From Erythrobacteraceae bacterium (GTDB lineage Bacteria; Pseudomonadota; Alphaproteobacteria; Sphingomonadales; Sphingomonadaceae), in assembly GCA_027489095.1 (NCBI GenBank), contig JAIYAL010000217.1, positions 1 through 32,879 of the forward strand: a stretch of DNA of 32,879 bases, read 5' to 3'. Below are positions 1-8,146 of this stretch, in pieces. The translations under genes and the position numbers were made by a program. The notes below the pieces were generated by a model, which was not told the DNA's origin, made no database searches, and was given only the letters and a program-made list of their open reading frames with translations. Numbering within the stretch: position 1 is the first letter of the stretch; every line of letters starts with the position of its first letter.

Positions 1-1291
1 CGATGATCACCAGCTCGGTCTCGCCCTTGCGGAACTGCCGGCTGCGGAACAGGTTGCCGAGGATCGGCACGTCGCCCACGCCCGGAGCCTTGTCCAGCGA
101 GTTCTGCGAGTTGGCGCTCATCAGCCCGGCGATCATGAAGCTCTGGCCCGAGCCCAGCTCCACGGTCGTTTCGGTGCGGCGGGTGGTGATCGCGGGAACC
201 TGGAAGCCGTTGAGCGTGATCGCACCCTGGCTCGAAAGCTCGGAGACTTCCGGGCGCACCCGCATCGAGATGCGGCCGTTGGACAGCACCGTCGGGGTGT
301 AGGCGAGGCTCACGCCGAACTGGCGGAATTCCACCGTCACCTGGCCGAGGCCCTGCGCGAGCGGGATCGGGAACTCGCCGCCCGCCAGGAAAGTCGCAGT
401 CTCGCCCGAAAGCGCGGTGAGGTTCGGTTCGGTGATGGTCGTCACCAGGCCAAGCCGCTCCGACAAGTCGAGCGCGCCCAGCATGTTCAGGCCGAACATC
501 TTGCCGAGGCCCGCGAGCGAGGTTCCCCCGCGCGAGTCGACTGACGGGCCGACCAACTCCGTACCGTCGGGGAGCGTGATCGAGGTCTGCGCTGCACCAT
601 TGCCGACACCGAGCGGCCCGCCGTAGTTGAACTCCTGCCCGCCGATGCCACGGCCGGTGCCCACGCCGAAGCGGAAGCCGCTGGTGGCGTCGGCCATCTG
701 GAGGTTGCCGCCAATCTCGCGCAGCAGGCTGCGGCTGACTTCGGCGATCTTGACGTGCAGGTTGACCTGCAGCGGGGTCGCGGTGCGCAACCGGCTGATG
801 ACGTTGGCCTCCTTGCCGAGGAAGGCGGTGACGAGGCGCTCGGCCTCGGCAGCATCCTCGGGGGCGGCCACGGTGCCGGTCAGCAGCACGGTGTTGGTGC
901 CCATGGTGGACACGCTGACCTTGGCTTCGGGCATGGCCATTGCCAGCATCTGATCGAGGCTGCCGATGTTCGATCCGACCCGGATGTTGGCCGAGAAGAT
1001 CACGTCACCGCGCTCGTTGCTGGCATAGACCGTCGTCTCGCCCCCGGCCTTGCCGAACAGGTAGAGCTGGCGCTGCGACTTGATCTGGACATCGGCGACC
1101 GCATCATTGGCCACGAACACATCTGCCATGCTGCCCGGCACCGTCACCAGTTCGCCCTTGCCAATCGACAGGACGATTTCCTGCGATGGGCGGACGACCT
1201 GCTGCGCGGTGGCGGTTGCCGCCGGCATCGCTGCCATCGGCACCGCGGCAAGCGCGGCCACCAGCAGCTTGGTCTTGAACTTGCGTGTCAT
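1..1291 (-). CDS. cpaC: Type II/III secretin, Flp/Tad pilus outer-membrane channel CpaC (RcpA), partial
   Basis: CpaC forms the outer-membrane ring through which the Flp/Tad pilus leaves the cell. About 430 residues are visible and the gene runs off the left edge without a stop. The N-terminus (MTRKFKTKLLVAALAAVPMA) is a Sec signal peptide ending near an Ala-rich cleavage site. Next comes the pilus/BON-like N-domain (roughly residues 30-170) and then the secretin core, which contains the typical run EFRQFGVSLAYTPTVLSNG and the late element DVPILGNLFRS near the window edge. The start is the ATG read from 1291, preceded on the minus strand by a G-rich Shine-Dalgarno-like stretch. It lies 44 nt after cpaB, and the order cpaA-cpaB-cpaC is the usual tad order, so an operon is likely. 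The family call is firm; only the C-terminus is missing. Confidence 0.93.
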   Translation of the reverse strand, partial: MTRKFKTKLLVAALAAVPMAAMPAATATAQQVVRPSQEIVLSIGKGELVTVPGSMADVFVANDAVADVQIKSQRQLYLFGKAGGETTVYASNERGDVIFSANIRVGSNIGSLDQMLAMAMPEAKVSVSTMGTNTVLLTGTVAAPEDAAEAERLVTAFLGKEANVISRLRTATPLQVNLHVKIAEVSRSLLREIGGNLQMADATSGFRFGVGTGRGIGGQEFNYGGPLGVGNGAAQTSITLPDGTELVGPSVDSRGGTSLAGLGKMFGLNMLGALDLSERLGLVTTITEPNLTALSGETATFLAGGEFPIPLAQGLGQVTVEFRQFGVSLAYTPTVLSNGRISMRVRPEVSELSSQGAITLNGFQVPAITTRRTETTVELGSGQSFMIAGLMSANSQNSLDKAPGVGDVPILGNLFRSRQFRKGETELVII

Positions 1292-1335
1292 CAGATGACC
1301 CCCCTCAGATGTGGTCGGCATGATTCTGGCATTTC

Positions 1336-2445
1336 TCAGAAGGCGAGCGTGGAACCGGCGGCGGGCAAGGTTTGCCCGGCGCGGCGCACACCGCTCGATT
1401 GGCCGGAGAGGACAGCGCCGGTCTTTCCACTGACGCTGGTTTCGGTGGTTTCCTTGCCGCGGGTTACCCGTACGCTCGGACCGGTGTAGACTTGCGGTGC
1501 GCTGGAACCGGGCGTGGCTGCAGCGGCGCGCGGGGCGCTGTATTGCGGCGCGGCGCTTTGCGTGGGCGCCTTGCTCGGCACGCTGGAGCGCTGGAAGCGC
1601 GAGACGTCGGCGCCGGTGACAAAGGTGGTGCCCTTGTCCATCGGCTGACCGGCTGCGGCCTTGAGCAGGCGTTCTTCCTGCTCGGGCGTGGCACCCGCCG
1701 GGATCTGCACGCTGCCCGAAGCGAGCGCCTTTTCCAGTTCGGCCGGGTTGTCGGAGATGGAACGCAGCACCAGGCTGAGCTGACCGATGGTCTGGGCGAC
1801 CGCGATCTTCTCGGCGATCTTCGGCGTCACTTCGAGCGTGACGGTGCGGAATTCGCTCACCACGGTCTTGCCGTTCTCGTCGGTGGTCTTTTCGGTAGCC
1901 TGGTCGGTGGCCAGCACGCGCAGGTTGCGCAGCACCGTCTCGGCCGCCTTGAGCGGGGCGCCTTCGCCCTCACCATCAATCTGTTGGGTCAGCACGAGGT
2001 CGACGCGGTCACCGGCAAACACGAAGCCGGCAACGCCGGTCGTGGCCGAGACGGGCACGGTCACGGCGCGCATCCCCGGGCCCAAGGCCGCAGCAAGGAA
2101 GCCGCGATCGCCAGGGCTCACGAGCGCGCCCTGGGTGACGGGCTCGCCAGCCGTGATCGGGAAGCGCACGACGGTGCCGAGCAGCTTGTTCATGTCGGCC
2201 TCGCCGTCGAGGAAGTAGGCGTCCTGCACCAGTTCCTTGGGCCAGGGCTGGAAGCCCAGCGCATCGGCGGTGATGATCGTGCCGGCGGGCAGCGCCCGCT
2301 TGGCGACGAGGACACGCGGGCCAGTTGGCACGGCGGCCTCGGCATCGGGAGCAGGGCCTCCGGCGAACATGCTGCGCGCAGCAATGGCCGTACCGATCGC
2401 GATGATCAGCGCGCCGAGCAGCAGAACCAGTTTCTTCCTATCCAT
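1336..2445 (-). CDS. cpaB: Flp pilus assembly protein CpaB (RcpC)
   Basis: CpaB/RcpC is a periplasmic, inner-membrane-anchored component of the Flp/Tad pilus machine that works with the CpaC secretin. The 369-residue product has one N-terminal membrane segment (about residues 5-23) after a short basic start (MDRKK). A SAF domain follows (about 44-108, beginning RVLVAKRALPAGTIITADAL), then the RcpC region with GMRAVTVPVSATTGVAGFV and GDRVDLVLT. The last 110 residues are low-complexity and rich in Ala, Pro, Ser and Thr (from about residue 265), probably a flexible tail. It sits between cpaA and cpaC in the same orientation. The gap to cpaA is about 97 nt and carries repeated GGTTA words (see findings). 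Confidence 0.93.
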   Translation of the reverse strand: MDRKKLVLLLGALIIAIGTAIAARSMFAGGPAPDAEAAVPTGPRVLVAKRALPAGTIITADALGFQPWPKELVQDAYFLDGEADMNKLLGTVVRFPITAGEPVTQGALVSPGDRGFLAAALGPGMRAVTVPVSATTGVAGFVFAGDRVDLVLTQQIDGEGEGAPLKAAETVLRNLRVLATDQATEKTTDENGKTVVSEFRTVTLEVTPKIAEKIAVAQTIGQLSLVLRSISDNPAELEKALASGSVQIPAGATPEQEERLLKAAAGQPMDKGTTFVTGADVSRFQRSSVPSKAPTQSAAPQYSAPRAAAATPGSSAPQVYTGPSVRVTRGKETTETSVSGKTGAVLSGQSSGVRRAGQTLPAAGSTLAF

Positions 2446-2542
2446 GGCTCGAAAAGCCCCCTCGTAATCGCCCCAGTTGGTTAGCGGGCAGGTATGGTTG
2501 CGTGGGTTAAGTCCTGACTGGTTAAGATCGGGTTATGCGCCC

Positions 2543-3019
2543 TCACGCCGCCAATGCGCCGGCGGGCAGGTAATTGATCGCGAGCGTCCACAGCGCTCCG
2601 AAGGCGATTGCCACGCCGTAGGGAATGGCGATCCTGTCGCGCTGGCGGCGCGCAGTGTGCCAGAACACCATCATCACCGTGAGCACGCCGCCGGCGATCG
2701 ACATGATCAACAGCAGCTGCATATATTCGTAAAGCGGGATCCACAGCGCCAGCACGGTCAGCAGCTTGACGTCGCCGCCGCCCATCACCTTGAAAGCGAA
2801 CAGCGCCGCAAACAGGCCGAAAGCGACAAGCGCCACGCCAAGCTGGATCGCGATGTCGGGCCACAAGGTCAGGCCCTGCGACCACCAGAAGGCGGGAGCG
2901 CCAAGCGCGATCGCGAGGTTCAGCCAATTGTCGATCTGGCGGCGCCGGATATCGGTGAACGCGGCGACCAGCAGCGCGATTGCCAAGGCGATCAGTAGAC
3001 CGTAGGAAATGGAATTCAT
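2543..3019 (-). CDS. cpaA: Type IV prepilin peptidase, TadV/CpaA type
   Basis: This aspartyl membrane peptidase cleaves the leader of Flp prepilin. It is 158 residues long from the ATG at 3019 (MNSISYGLLIAL). An upstream in-frame ATG at 3091 would add 24 residues with no membrane character and is less likely. The two catalytic-aspartate sites are visible: FTDIRRRQIDNW after the first helix and the GxGD-type motif VMGGGDVKLL in the middle, both typical of the short TadV class without the methylase domain. Five or so hydrophobic helices are apparent. It is the first cpa gene on this strand and faces a divergent hydrolase gene. No Flp pilin gene lies directly upstream, so the pilin substrate must be encoded elsewhere. 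Confidence 0.92.
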   Translation of the reverse strand: MNSISYGLLIALAIALLVAAFTDIRRRQIDNWLNLAIALGAPAFWWSQGLTLWPDIAIQLGVALVAFGLFAALFAFKVMGGGDVKLLTVLALWIPLYEYMQLLLIMSIAGGVLTVMMVFWHTARRQRDRIAIPYGVAIAFGALWTLAINYLPAGALAA

Positions 3020-3094
3020 CGACTTCGTGCCCCCGGCAAGGCCGCGCACAATGCATCGGCCGTCCTTGATTGGGACACTGTTACAGACCATGAC

Positions 3095-3108
3095 TTACCA
3101 AATAGTAA
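3095..3108. promoter_or_regulatory. Inverted repeat TTAC-N6-GTAA between cpaA and the divergent hydrolase
   Basis: The AT-rich symmetrical element TTAC-CAAATA-GTAA lies in the divergent intergenic region, 20 nt before the hydrolase ATG and 76 nt before the cpaA start. It is the only AT-rich patch in this gap. It could be an operator or part of a -10 region (TACTAT read on the minus strand). No convincing -35 box was found, so a regulatory role is only inferred. Confidence 0.3.
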
Positions 3109-3127
3109 CCACGTTCGGCGGCCCGCG

Positions 3128-4108
3128 ATGAGCGCGGTGATGACGGCATCGGCGGTGATCGACCGCCGGGCGATCCCCGAAGCGGCGCGTGAGAGCACCT
3201 GGACCGCCGCCGACGGCCACACGGTCCGCCGCATCGACTGGCCCGGCGCCCAAAGTCCCGCCCGCGGATCGATCCTGTTCCTTCCCGGGCGCGGCGATTT
3301 TTACGAAAAATATCTCGAGACCCTTGAAGAATGGCACCGCGCCGGCTGGCGGGTGACCGCCTCGGACTGGCGCGGGCAGGCGGGATCGGGGCGGCTCGGC
3401 AAGGACGCGGTGACGGGGCACGTCGAGGATTTCGCGATCTGGATCGATGATCTTGTCCACCTCTGGCAAAGCTGGGTCGCTGCAACGCCGGGGCCGCACG
3501 TGCTGGCTGGCCATTCGATGGGCGGGCACATCATCCTGCGCGCGCTGGCAGGGAAGCGGATTGCCCCTGATGCTGTGGTGCTGAGCGCGCCGATGACCGG
3601 GATTGCCGGCCCGCCGCTCCCGCTCGGGATGCTCCACGCCGTAGCTCGCACGATGTGCCGTGTCGGCGATCCGGCGCGCCCTGCGTGGAAATGGAGCGAG
3701 AAGCCCGGCGAGATTCCTGCCGGGCGGGCCGTCCTGCTCACCCATGACCGCGCGCGCTATGCCGATGAACAATGGTGGCGCGAGGCGCGGCCCGAACTGG
3801 TCATGGGCCCGGGCAGCTGGCGCTGGGTTGAGTGCGCCTATGCCTCGTGGGCGATGCTGGCGGCGCCGGGCGCGCTCGAGAGCGTTGAAGTGCCGGTGCT
3901 GATCATCTCCACGTCGGCCGACAAGCTGGTCAGCCATCGGGCGAATGTCGACGCCGCGCGCCGCCTGCCGAGGGCTGAGCTGATGGCGCTGGGCGCAGAG
4001 GCCGCGCACGAGGTGCTGCGCGAGATCGATGCGGTGCGCGGGCCGATCATGGCCGGGATCGCCGATTTCCTCGACCGGACTGCGCCGCCCAAGTCCTTGG
4101 CCCGATGA
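3128..4108 (+). CDS. Alpha/beta hydrolase, lysophospholipase-like (Hydrolase_4 type)
   Basis: A serine hydrolase of the alpha/beta-hydrolase fold, 326 residues, with no signal peptide, so probably cytoplasmic. The nucleophile elbow is GHSMGG with Ser130. Asp265 (STSADKLVS) and His294 (EAAHEVLRE) stand where the rest of the catalytic triad is expected. The early strand FLPGRGDFYEKY carries the oxyanion-hole region. The layout matches monoacylglycerol-lipase/lysophospholipase PldB-like enzymes, but the substrate cannot be read from sequence. The stop overlaps the next gene by 4 nt (ATGA), indicating coupled translation with the D-amino-acid-dehydrogenase-like gene. The start is ATG 3128; an in-frame ATG at 3140 is possible because neither has a clear Shine-Dalgarno sequence. 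Confidence 0.88.
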   Translation: MSAVMTASAVIDRRAIPEAARESTWTAADGHTVRRIDWPGAQSPARGSILFLPGRGDFYEKYLETLEEWHRAGWRVTASDWRGQAGSGRLGKDAVTGHVEDFAIWIDDLVHLWQSWVAATPGPHVLAGHSMGGHIILRALAGKRIAPDAVVLSAPMTGIAGPPLPLGMLHAVARTMCRVGDPARPAWKWSEKPGEIPAGRAVLLTHDRARYADEQWWREARPELVMGPGSWRWVECAYASWAMLAAPGALESVEVPVLIISTSADKLVSHRANVDAARRLPRAELMALGAEAAHEVLREIDAVRGPIMAGIADFLDRTAPPKSLAR

Positions 4109-5226
4109 TCCACGATCTCGCCGTGATCGGCGCGGGCATGGCGGGCGCGAGCATCGCCGCCGAATGCGCCCCCCATGCAACCGTCCTCCTGCTCGAAGCC
4201 GAGGACGCGCCGGGCTACCATGCCACCGGGCGCTCTGCGGCGTTCTGGGAGGAATGCTATGGCGGGCCGGGGGTCGTCCCGCTGACCCGCGCTTCGGGGG
4301 CCTATCTGGCCGAGCACGGCTTCCTCACCCCGCGCGGCGCGCTGTATGTCGGCCGGGCTGAAGACCGCGCGGCGATGGACGCATTCCGCGCTTCCTATGC
4401 CGGCACCGGGGTCATGATCGAGCGGCTCGCACCGGCGGCGCTTGCGACCCGTGTGCCGCACATCCGCCCGGAATGGAGCGAGGCGCTCTATCAGCCGGCC
4501 TGCGCCGATATCGATGTGGCGGGGCTGCACCAGCATTACCTGCGTGAGGCGCGGCGGCACGGCGCACAGATTGTCACCCGCGCCCGGATCGCACAGGCCT
4601 CGCGCCGCAGCGGCGTGTGGACGATCACCACCGCCCGCGGCGAAGCCTTTCAGGCGGCGCGGATCGTCAATGCGGCAGGGGCCTGGGCGGACGAGGTCGC
4701 GCGCCTTGCCGGACTGCGCCCGATCGGCATCACCCCCCTGCGCCGCACCGTCGCGGTGCTGCGGGTCGCGCCGGAGGCCCCGGCCGATCTGCCGCTGGTG
4801 CTCGACATCGGCGGTGCGTTCTATTTCAAGCCCGATGCCGGGCGCCTGTGGCTTTCCCCCCACGACGAGATCCCGTCCGACCCCTGCGATGCCGCGCCCG
4901 AGGAGCTTGACGTCGCTGTCGCGATTGATCGCTTTCAGCAGGTGACCGACTGGCGCATCGCCGCGGTTGAGCATCGCTGGGCCGGCCTCAGAAGCTTCGC
5001 GCCTGATCGCCTGCCGGTCTACGGCCCCGATCCGCAGGAACCGTCCTTCATCTGGTTCGCAGGCCAAGGCGGCTTCGGCATCCAGACCGCGCCCGCTGCC
5101 GCGCGGCTGGCGGGGCAGCTTGTGCTGGGGCTGGGGGCGGACGCGATGACGGCGGGGATCGACCCGGCGGCCTATGCCCCGGCCCCGGCGCGGTTCGCCG
5201 CCGCGCGCGAGCCACAATCTGCCTAG
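4105..5226 (+). CDS. FAD-dependent oxidoreductase, D-arginine dehydrogenase-like (DAO family)
   Basis: The 373-residue protein begins with the Rossmann FAD motif VIGAGMAGASIA (GxGxxG at residues 9-14). It continues with the FAD-contact segment GYHATGRSAAFW, then ADIDVAGLHQHYLR, NAAGAWADEVARLAG, FYFKPDAG and the C-terminal WAGLRSFAPD and GQGGFGIQTAPA. These blocks follow the order and wording of Pseudomonas D-arginine dehydrogenase (DauA), which oxidatively deaminates D-Arg and other D-amino acids to 2-ketoacids. Substrate is inferred from family likeness only; another glycine-oxidase-type amine substrate is possible. Length is usual for the family. Translation is probably coupled to the upstream hydrolase through the ATGA overlap at 4105-4108. 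Confidence 0.85.
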   Translation: MIHDLAVIGAGMAGASIAAECAPHATVLLLEAEDAPGYHATGRSAAFWEECYGGPGVVPLTRASGAYLAEHGFLTPRGALYVGRAEDRAAMDAFRASYAGTGVMIERLAPAALATRVPHIRPEWSEALYQPACADIDVAGLHQHYLREARRHGAQIVTRARIAQASRRSGVWTITTARGEAFQAARIVNAAGAWADEVARLAGLRPIGITPLRRTVAVLRVAPEAPADLPLVLDIGGAFYFKPDAGRLWLSPHDEIPSDPCDAAPEELDVAVAIDRFQQVTDWRIAAVEHRWAGLRSFAPDRLPVYGPDPQEPSFIWFAGQGGFGIQTAPAAARLAGQLVLGLGADAMTAGIDPAAYAPAPARFAAAREPQSA

Positions 5227-5256
5227 GCAAGGCACCGCAGGTCTGGCATTTCCCCA

Positions 5257-5273
5257 AGGTGGATTAACCACCT
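5257..5273 (+). promoter_or_regulatory. Small hairpin directly ahead of the DUF1508 ribosome-binding site
   Basis: AGGTGG-ATTAA-CCACCT forms a perfect 6-bp stem with a 5-nt loop, ending one base before the strong Shine-Dalgarno run GAGGAGGG (5274-5281). It may end the upstream transcript, shape the DUF1508 leader, or be part of a promoter. Only the symmetry is seen; function is inferred. Confidence 0.35.
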
Positions 5274-5288
5274 GAGGAGGGAAATGCG

Positions 5289-5465
5289 ATGGCTCACAAG
5301 TTTGAGATCTACAAGGACAACGCCGGCGAGTTTCGCGTGCGCTTCAAGTACAATTCGGAAGTGATGTTCTCGACGCAGGGCTATTCGAGCAAGGCCAGCG
5401 CGCAGAACGCGATCGATTCGATCAAGACAAACGGCCCCGGCGCCGAGGTCGAAGACAACAGCTGA
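5289..5465 (+). CDS. DUF1508 (YegP-like) small protein
   Basis: A 58-residue protein (MAHKFEIYKDNAGEFRVRFK at the start) consisting of one DUF1508 unit. Its signature pieces are FEIYKDNAGEFRVRF, GYSSKASAQNAIDSIK and a short acidic end. E. coli YegP has two such units; this protein has only one, a common layout in other bacteria. Its biochemical role is unknown. The start is well supported by AGGAGG at 5275-5280, 8 nt before the ATG, the best ribosome-binding site in this part of the window, so strong translation is expected. It stands alone between the flavoprotein gene and a palindromic repeat, with rnhA converging from the other side. Confidence 0.9.
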   Translation: MAHKFEIYKDNAGEFRVRFKYNSEVMFSTQGYSSKASAQNAIDSIKTNGPGAEVEDNS

Positions 5466-5475
5466 TTTCCAGCCT

Positions 5476-5577
5476 CGTCATTGCGAGCGTAGCGAAGCAA
5501 TCCATGGCCGGACGTCGCCACTGGCCGAGCGGTCGGTCCCTGGATTGCTTCGTCGCCTGCGGCTCCTCGCAATGACG
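5476..5577. repeat. Palindromic interspersed repeat (about 102 bp) between converging genes
   Basis: The outer arms CGTCATTGCGAG (5476-5487) and CTCGCAATGACG (5566-5577) are exact reverse complements. A second inner pair, GAAGCAATCCA (from 5494) and TGGATTGCTTC (ending 5551), is also complementary, so the whole element can fold into a long imperfect hairpin. The motif 'CGTCATTGCGAG...GAAGCAATCC' is a widespread dispersed repeat in many bacterial genomes (known from memory). It lies in the 123-bp gap between converging DUF1508 and rnhA, where it could act as a bidirectional terminator. Confidence 0.8.
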
Positions 5578-5588
5578 AAAGCAGGGGG

Positions 5589-6035
5589 CTAGCCCCTTTC
5601 TCCCGCTTGCCGCGCCGCTTCTGCGCTCGCAAGTTCGTCGCAGCGTTCGTTCTCGGGGTGGCCGGAGTGGCCTTTCACCCATTCCCACGAAACCTTGTGC
5701 GGGCGCGCGGCGGCCAGCAATTCGCGCCATAGATCCTCGTTGATCACCGGCTTTTTCGCCGCGTTGATCCAGCCCTTCTTCTGCCAGCCGAAAATCCATT
5801 TGGTCATGCCGTCGATGACATAGCGGCTGTCGGTGTGGACGGTGACGGCGCAGGGCTCCTTCAGGGCGCTGAGGCCGCGCAGAACGGCGGTCATCTCCAT
5901 CCGGTTGTTGGTGGTGTGCGGTTCGCCGCCGGTGAGCTCCTTCTCGTGCCCGCCGCTGCGCAGGATCGCGGCCCAGCCGCCGGGCCCCGGATTGCCCTTG
6001 CACGCGCCGTCGGTGAAGATGTCGACCTGTTTCAT
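5589..6035 (-). CDS. rnhA: Ribonuclease HI
   Basis: RNase HI cuts the RNA strand of RNA-DNA hybrids, removing primers and R-loops in the cytoplasm. The 148-residue protein starts [20 protein letters not shown] and has the full DEDD metal-binding set: Asp9, Glu47 (NNRMEMTA), Asp69 (VHTDSRYV) and Asp133 (ERCDELA), plus the flexible-loop histidine His123 (KGHSGHPEN). The basic handle region ([17 protein letters not shown]) is present, as in the E. coli enzyme. Length is normal. It lies 27 nt after thrB and is probably the last gene of an ispH-thrB-rnhA operon, an order common in alphaproteobacteria. Confidence 0.97.
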   Translation of the reverse strand: MKQVDIFTDGACKGNPGPGGWAAILRSGGHEKELTGGEPHTTNNRMEMTAVLRGLSALKEPCAVTVHTDSRYVIDGMTKWIFGWQKKGWINAAKKPVINEDLWRELLAAARPHKVSWEWVKGHSGHPENERCDELASAEAARQAGERG

Positions 6036-6062
6036 TGGGCGTTGCCCTAGGCGGGCACGGCC

Positions 6063-7037
6063 TCAGCCGACAAGCAGGCCTGCGCCGCTATCGTCATAAA
6101 ACTGCCAGCGCTTGGCGAACTGCATCGGATCCTTGCGGGTGACGAGCGCGTCATCGGGGGTGTCGAGCCAGTCCTCGGCGCGGCTGGCGACAAAGCGAAG
6201 GCACGCGCCCTTGGCCACATCGGGGAACAGCGCGCGCTCTGCCTCGTCCAGCCGGCGGACGTTCTGGTAACCCCGGATCAGCGCCGCGCCGCAATCCGGA
6301 CGGTAGGCATTGTCGCTATCAAAGCACCACGCGGCATGGGTCACTGCCAGATCGAGCACCATCGGCCCGGTGCAGGCGAAGTAGAAATCGATCAGCCCCG
6401 TCACCCGGTCGCCCAGCATCAGCACGTTGTCGGGGAAGAGATCGGTGTGGGTCTGCGACTGCGGGAGCGCGGACAGATCGAGCGCGGCGGCCGCGCGGGC
6501 ATGACCCAGCATCGCCGGGAGCGCGGGATCGATCGTCGCCAGACGCTCGCCCCCGCACGCGTCGAGGATCGTGGCCGTGGCGGCAAAGTCCATCGCGTTG
6601 GCGCGGGTCTGGGGGAAGTCCTGCGCCGCCAGATGCAGCCGCGCCAGCACCTCGCCCACGGCATGGGCCTGCTGGGGGGTGGGCCGCGTTGGCGAGACGC
6701 CGGGCAGAAACTCGATCAGCGCGGCGGCCTTGCCCTCGACCATCCGGTAGGACGCGCCCTCGCGGTCGTGCATGGTGCGCGGCACCGGGCAGGCCTTGGC
6801 GGCGAGATGATCGAGCAGGCCGAGGAAATAGGGCAGGTCGGCGTAGTCGATCCGCCGTTCATACAGCGTCAGGATGAAGCGCGTGCCGGAACTGGCCGCG
6901 CCTCCGGTCGTCTCGACCAGCCAGTTCGAATTGGAAACGCCTTCCGCGATGCCTTTGGCCGAGACCAGTTCGCCGACGTCGTACTCGGCGATCAGCCGGG
7001 CAAGATCCTCGGCCCCGAGATGGGTGTAGACCGCCAC
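6063..7037 (-). CDS. thrB: Homoserine kinase, ThrB of the APH-fold class
   Basis: Phosphorylates homoserine to O-phosphohomoserine in threonine synthesis. The 324-residue protein belongs to the aminoglycoside-phosphotransferase-fold homoserine kinases of proteobacteria, not the GHMP type of E. coli. Visible features are the N-terminal MAVYTHLGAEDLARLIAEYD, the glycine-rich nucleotide loop area GVSNSNWLVET, the catalytic loop THTDLFPDNV (Asp199) and the metal-binding LIDFYFACTG (Asp217). Translation starts at a GTG (7037) with GAAGGGG upstream. The gap to ispH is 37 nt and to rnhA 27 nt, consistent with one transcript. The product feeds threonine, which the ammonia-lyase at 17555 can use. Confidence 0.95.
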   Translation of the reverse strand: MAVYTHLGAEDLARLIAEYDVGELVSAKGIAEGVSNSNWLVETTGGAASSGTRFILTLYERRIDYADLPYFLGLLDHLAAKACPVPRTMHDREGASYRMVEGKAAALIEFLPGVSPTRPTPQQAHAVGEVLARLHLAAQDFPQTRANAMDFAATATILDACGGERLATIDPALPAMLGHARAAAALDLSALPQSQTHTDLFPDNVLMLGDRVTGLIDFYFACTGPMVLDLAVTHAAWCFDSDNAYRPDCGAALIRGYQNVRRLDEAERALFPDVAKGACLRFVASRAEDWLDTPDDALVTRKDPMQFAKRWQFYDDSGAGLLVG

Positions 7038-7074
7038 GCGCCCGCCGCCCCTTCGCTCAGCCCCCCGCGCTCGC

Positions 7075-8073
7075 CTATTCGGTGAGCTGGCGGGGGAGCT
7101 TGAAGACCATCTTCTCGACCGTCGCGGTGATCTCGCGCACGGCGATCTGGCGCTGCTGGCTGAGCGCCGCGATCACCTCGCGCACCAGGATTTCGGGCGC
7201 GGAGGCTCCGGCTGTCAGGCCGAGCGTCTCGACACCCTCGAGCCACGCAAAGTCGATCTCCTCGGCGCGCTGGATCAGCTTGGCCGGCGTGCCGAGCCGC
7301 TCCGACACTTCGACCAGCCGCAGCGAGTTCGACGAATTGGGCGCGCCGATCACCAGCACCAGTTCGCAATCATGGGCCAGCTCCTTGACCGCCGCCTGAC
7401 GGTTGGAGGTGGCGTAGCAGATGTCCTCCGCTCTCGGCCCGGAGATGTTCGGATAGCGCCATTCAAGCGCCTCGATCACTTCGCGCGTGTCGTCCACCGA
7501 CAGCGTCGTCTGGGTGAGGTAGGCCAGTTCCTCGTCCGGATCGAAGGACAGCTTGTCGACATCCTCGATGGTCTCGACGAGGGTCATCTGCCCCGGCTCG
7601 ACCTGGCCCATCGTGCCGATCACCTCGGGGTGGCCTTCATGGCCGATGAAGATGATGTGCCGCCCTTTCTCGATCTGCCGCTCGGCCTGGCGGTGGATCT
7701 TGCTCACCAGCGGGCAGGTGGCATCGACATACAGCAGCTTGCGGCGCTTGGCCTCGGCCGGGACCGCCTTGGGCACGCCGTGGGCGCTGAACACCACCGG
7801 CGCATCATCGGGCACTTCGTGCAGTTCCTTGACGAAAATCGCGCCCTTGGCCTTCAATTGTTCGACCACGTATTTGTTGTGGACGATCTCGTGGCGCACA
7901 AACACGGGCGAGCCGTAGCGTTCGAGCGCCTTCTCGACGATCTCGATCGCCCGGTCGACCCCGGCGCAGAAACCGCGCGGGGCGGCGATCAGGAGGTTCA
8001 GGGGCGGCAGCTCGGCGGCATTGGCCGTGAGAGCATCGGAAGCGACGGGGTCGGCGGGAAAGGGCGCGTTCAT
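7075..8073 (-). CDS. ispH: 4-hydroxy-3-methylbut-2-enyl diphosphate reductase
   Basis: IspH performs the last step of the MEP isoprenoid pathway, reducing HMBPP to IPP and DMAPP with an iron-sulfur cluster. All three cluster cysteines are visible: Cys36 (RGFCAGV), Cys120 (VDATCPLV) and Cys219 ([10 protein letters not shown]). The substrate-binding histidines lie in [15 protein letters not shown] and GHEGHPEV (with Glu150), and the TQTTLS block is intact. The 332-residue length is typical, with a short extra N-terminus before [18 protein letters not shown] precedes the ATG at 8073. It is the probable first gene of the ispH-thrB-rnhA unit, and its promoter must lie in the 73 bp shared with the divergent lipoprotein gene. 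Confidence 0.97.
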   Translation of the reverse strand: MNAPFPADPVASDALTANAAELPPLNLLIAAPRGFCAGVDRAIEIVEKALERYGSPVFVRHEIVHNKYVVEQLKAKGAIFVKELHEVPDDAPVVFSAHGVPKAVPAEAKRRKLLYVDATCPLVSKIHRQAERQIEKGRHIIFIGHEGHPEVIGTMGQVEPGQMTLVETIEDVDKLSFDPDEELAYLTQTTLSVDDTREVIEALEWRYPNISGPRAEDICYATSNRQAAVKELAHDCELVLVIGAPNSSNSLRLVEVSERLGTPAKLIQRAEEIDFAWLEGVETLGLTAGASAPEILVREVIAALSQQRQIAVREITATVEKMVFKLPRQLTE

Positions 8074-8146
8074 GTCGCTCCCTCTAGCGCAAGCCGCACG
8101 TCCTCGCTAGGGCGCACGGGATCGGAAATTCGAGGACGGCCTGACA

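Noticed and set aside
5476..5577. Palindromic repeat considered as a CRISPR unit or insertion-sequence end
   Set aside because: No regularly spaced repeats, no transposase and no target-site duplication; it is a single self-complementary element.
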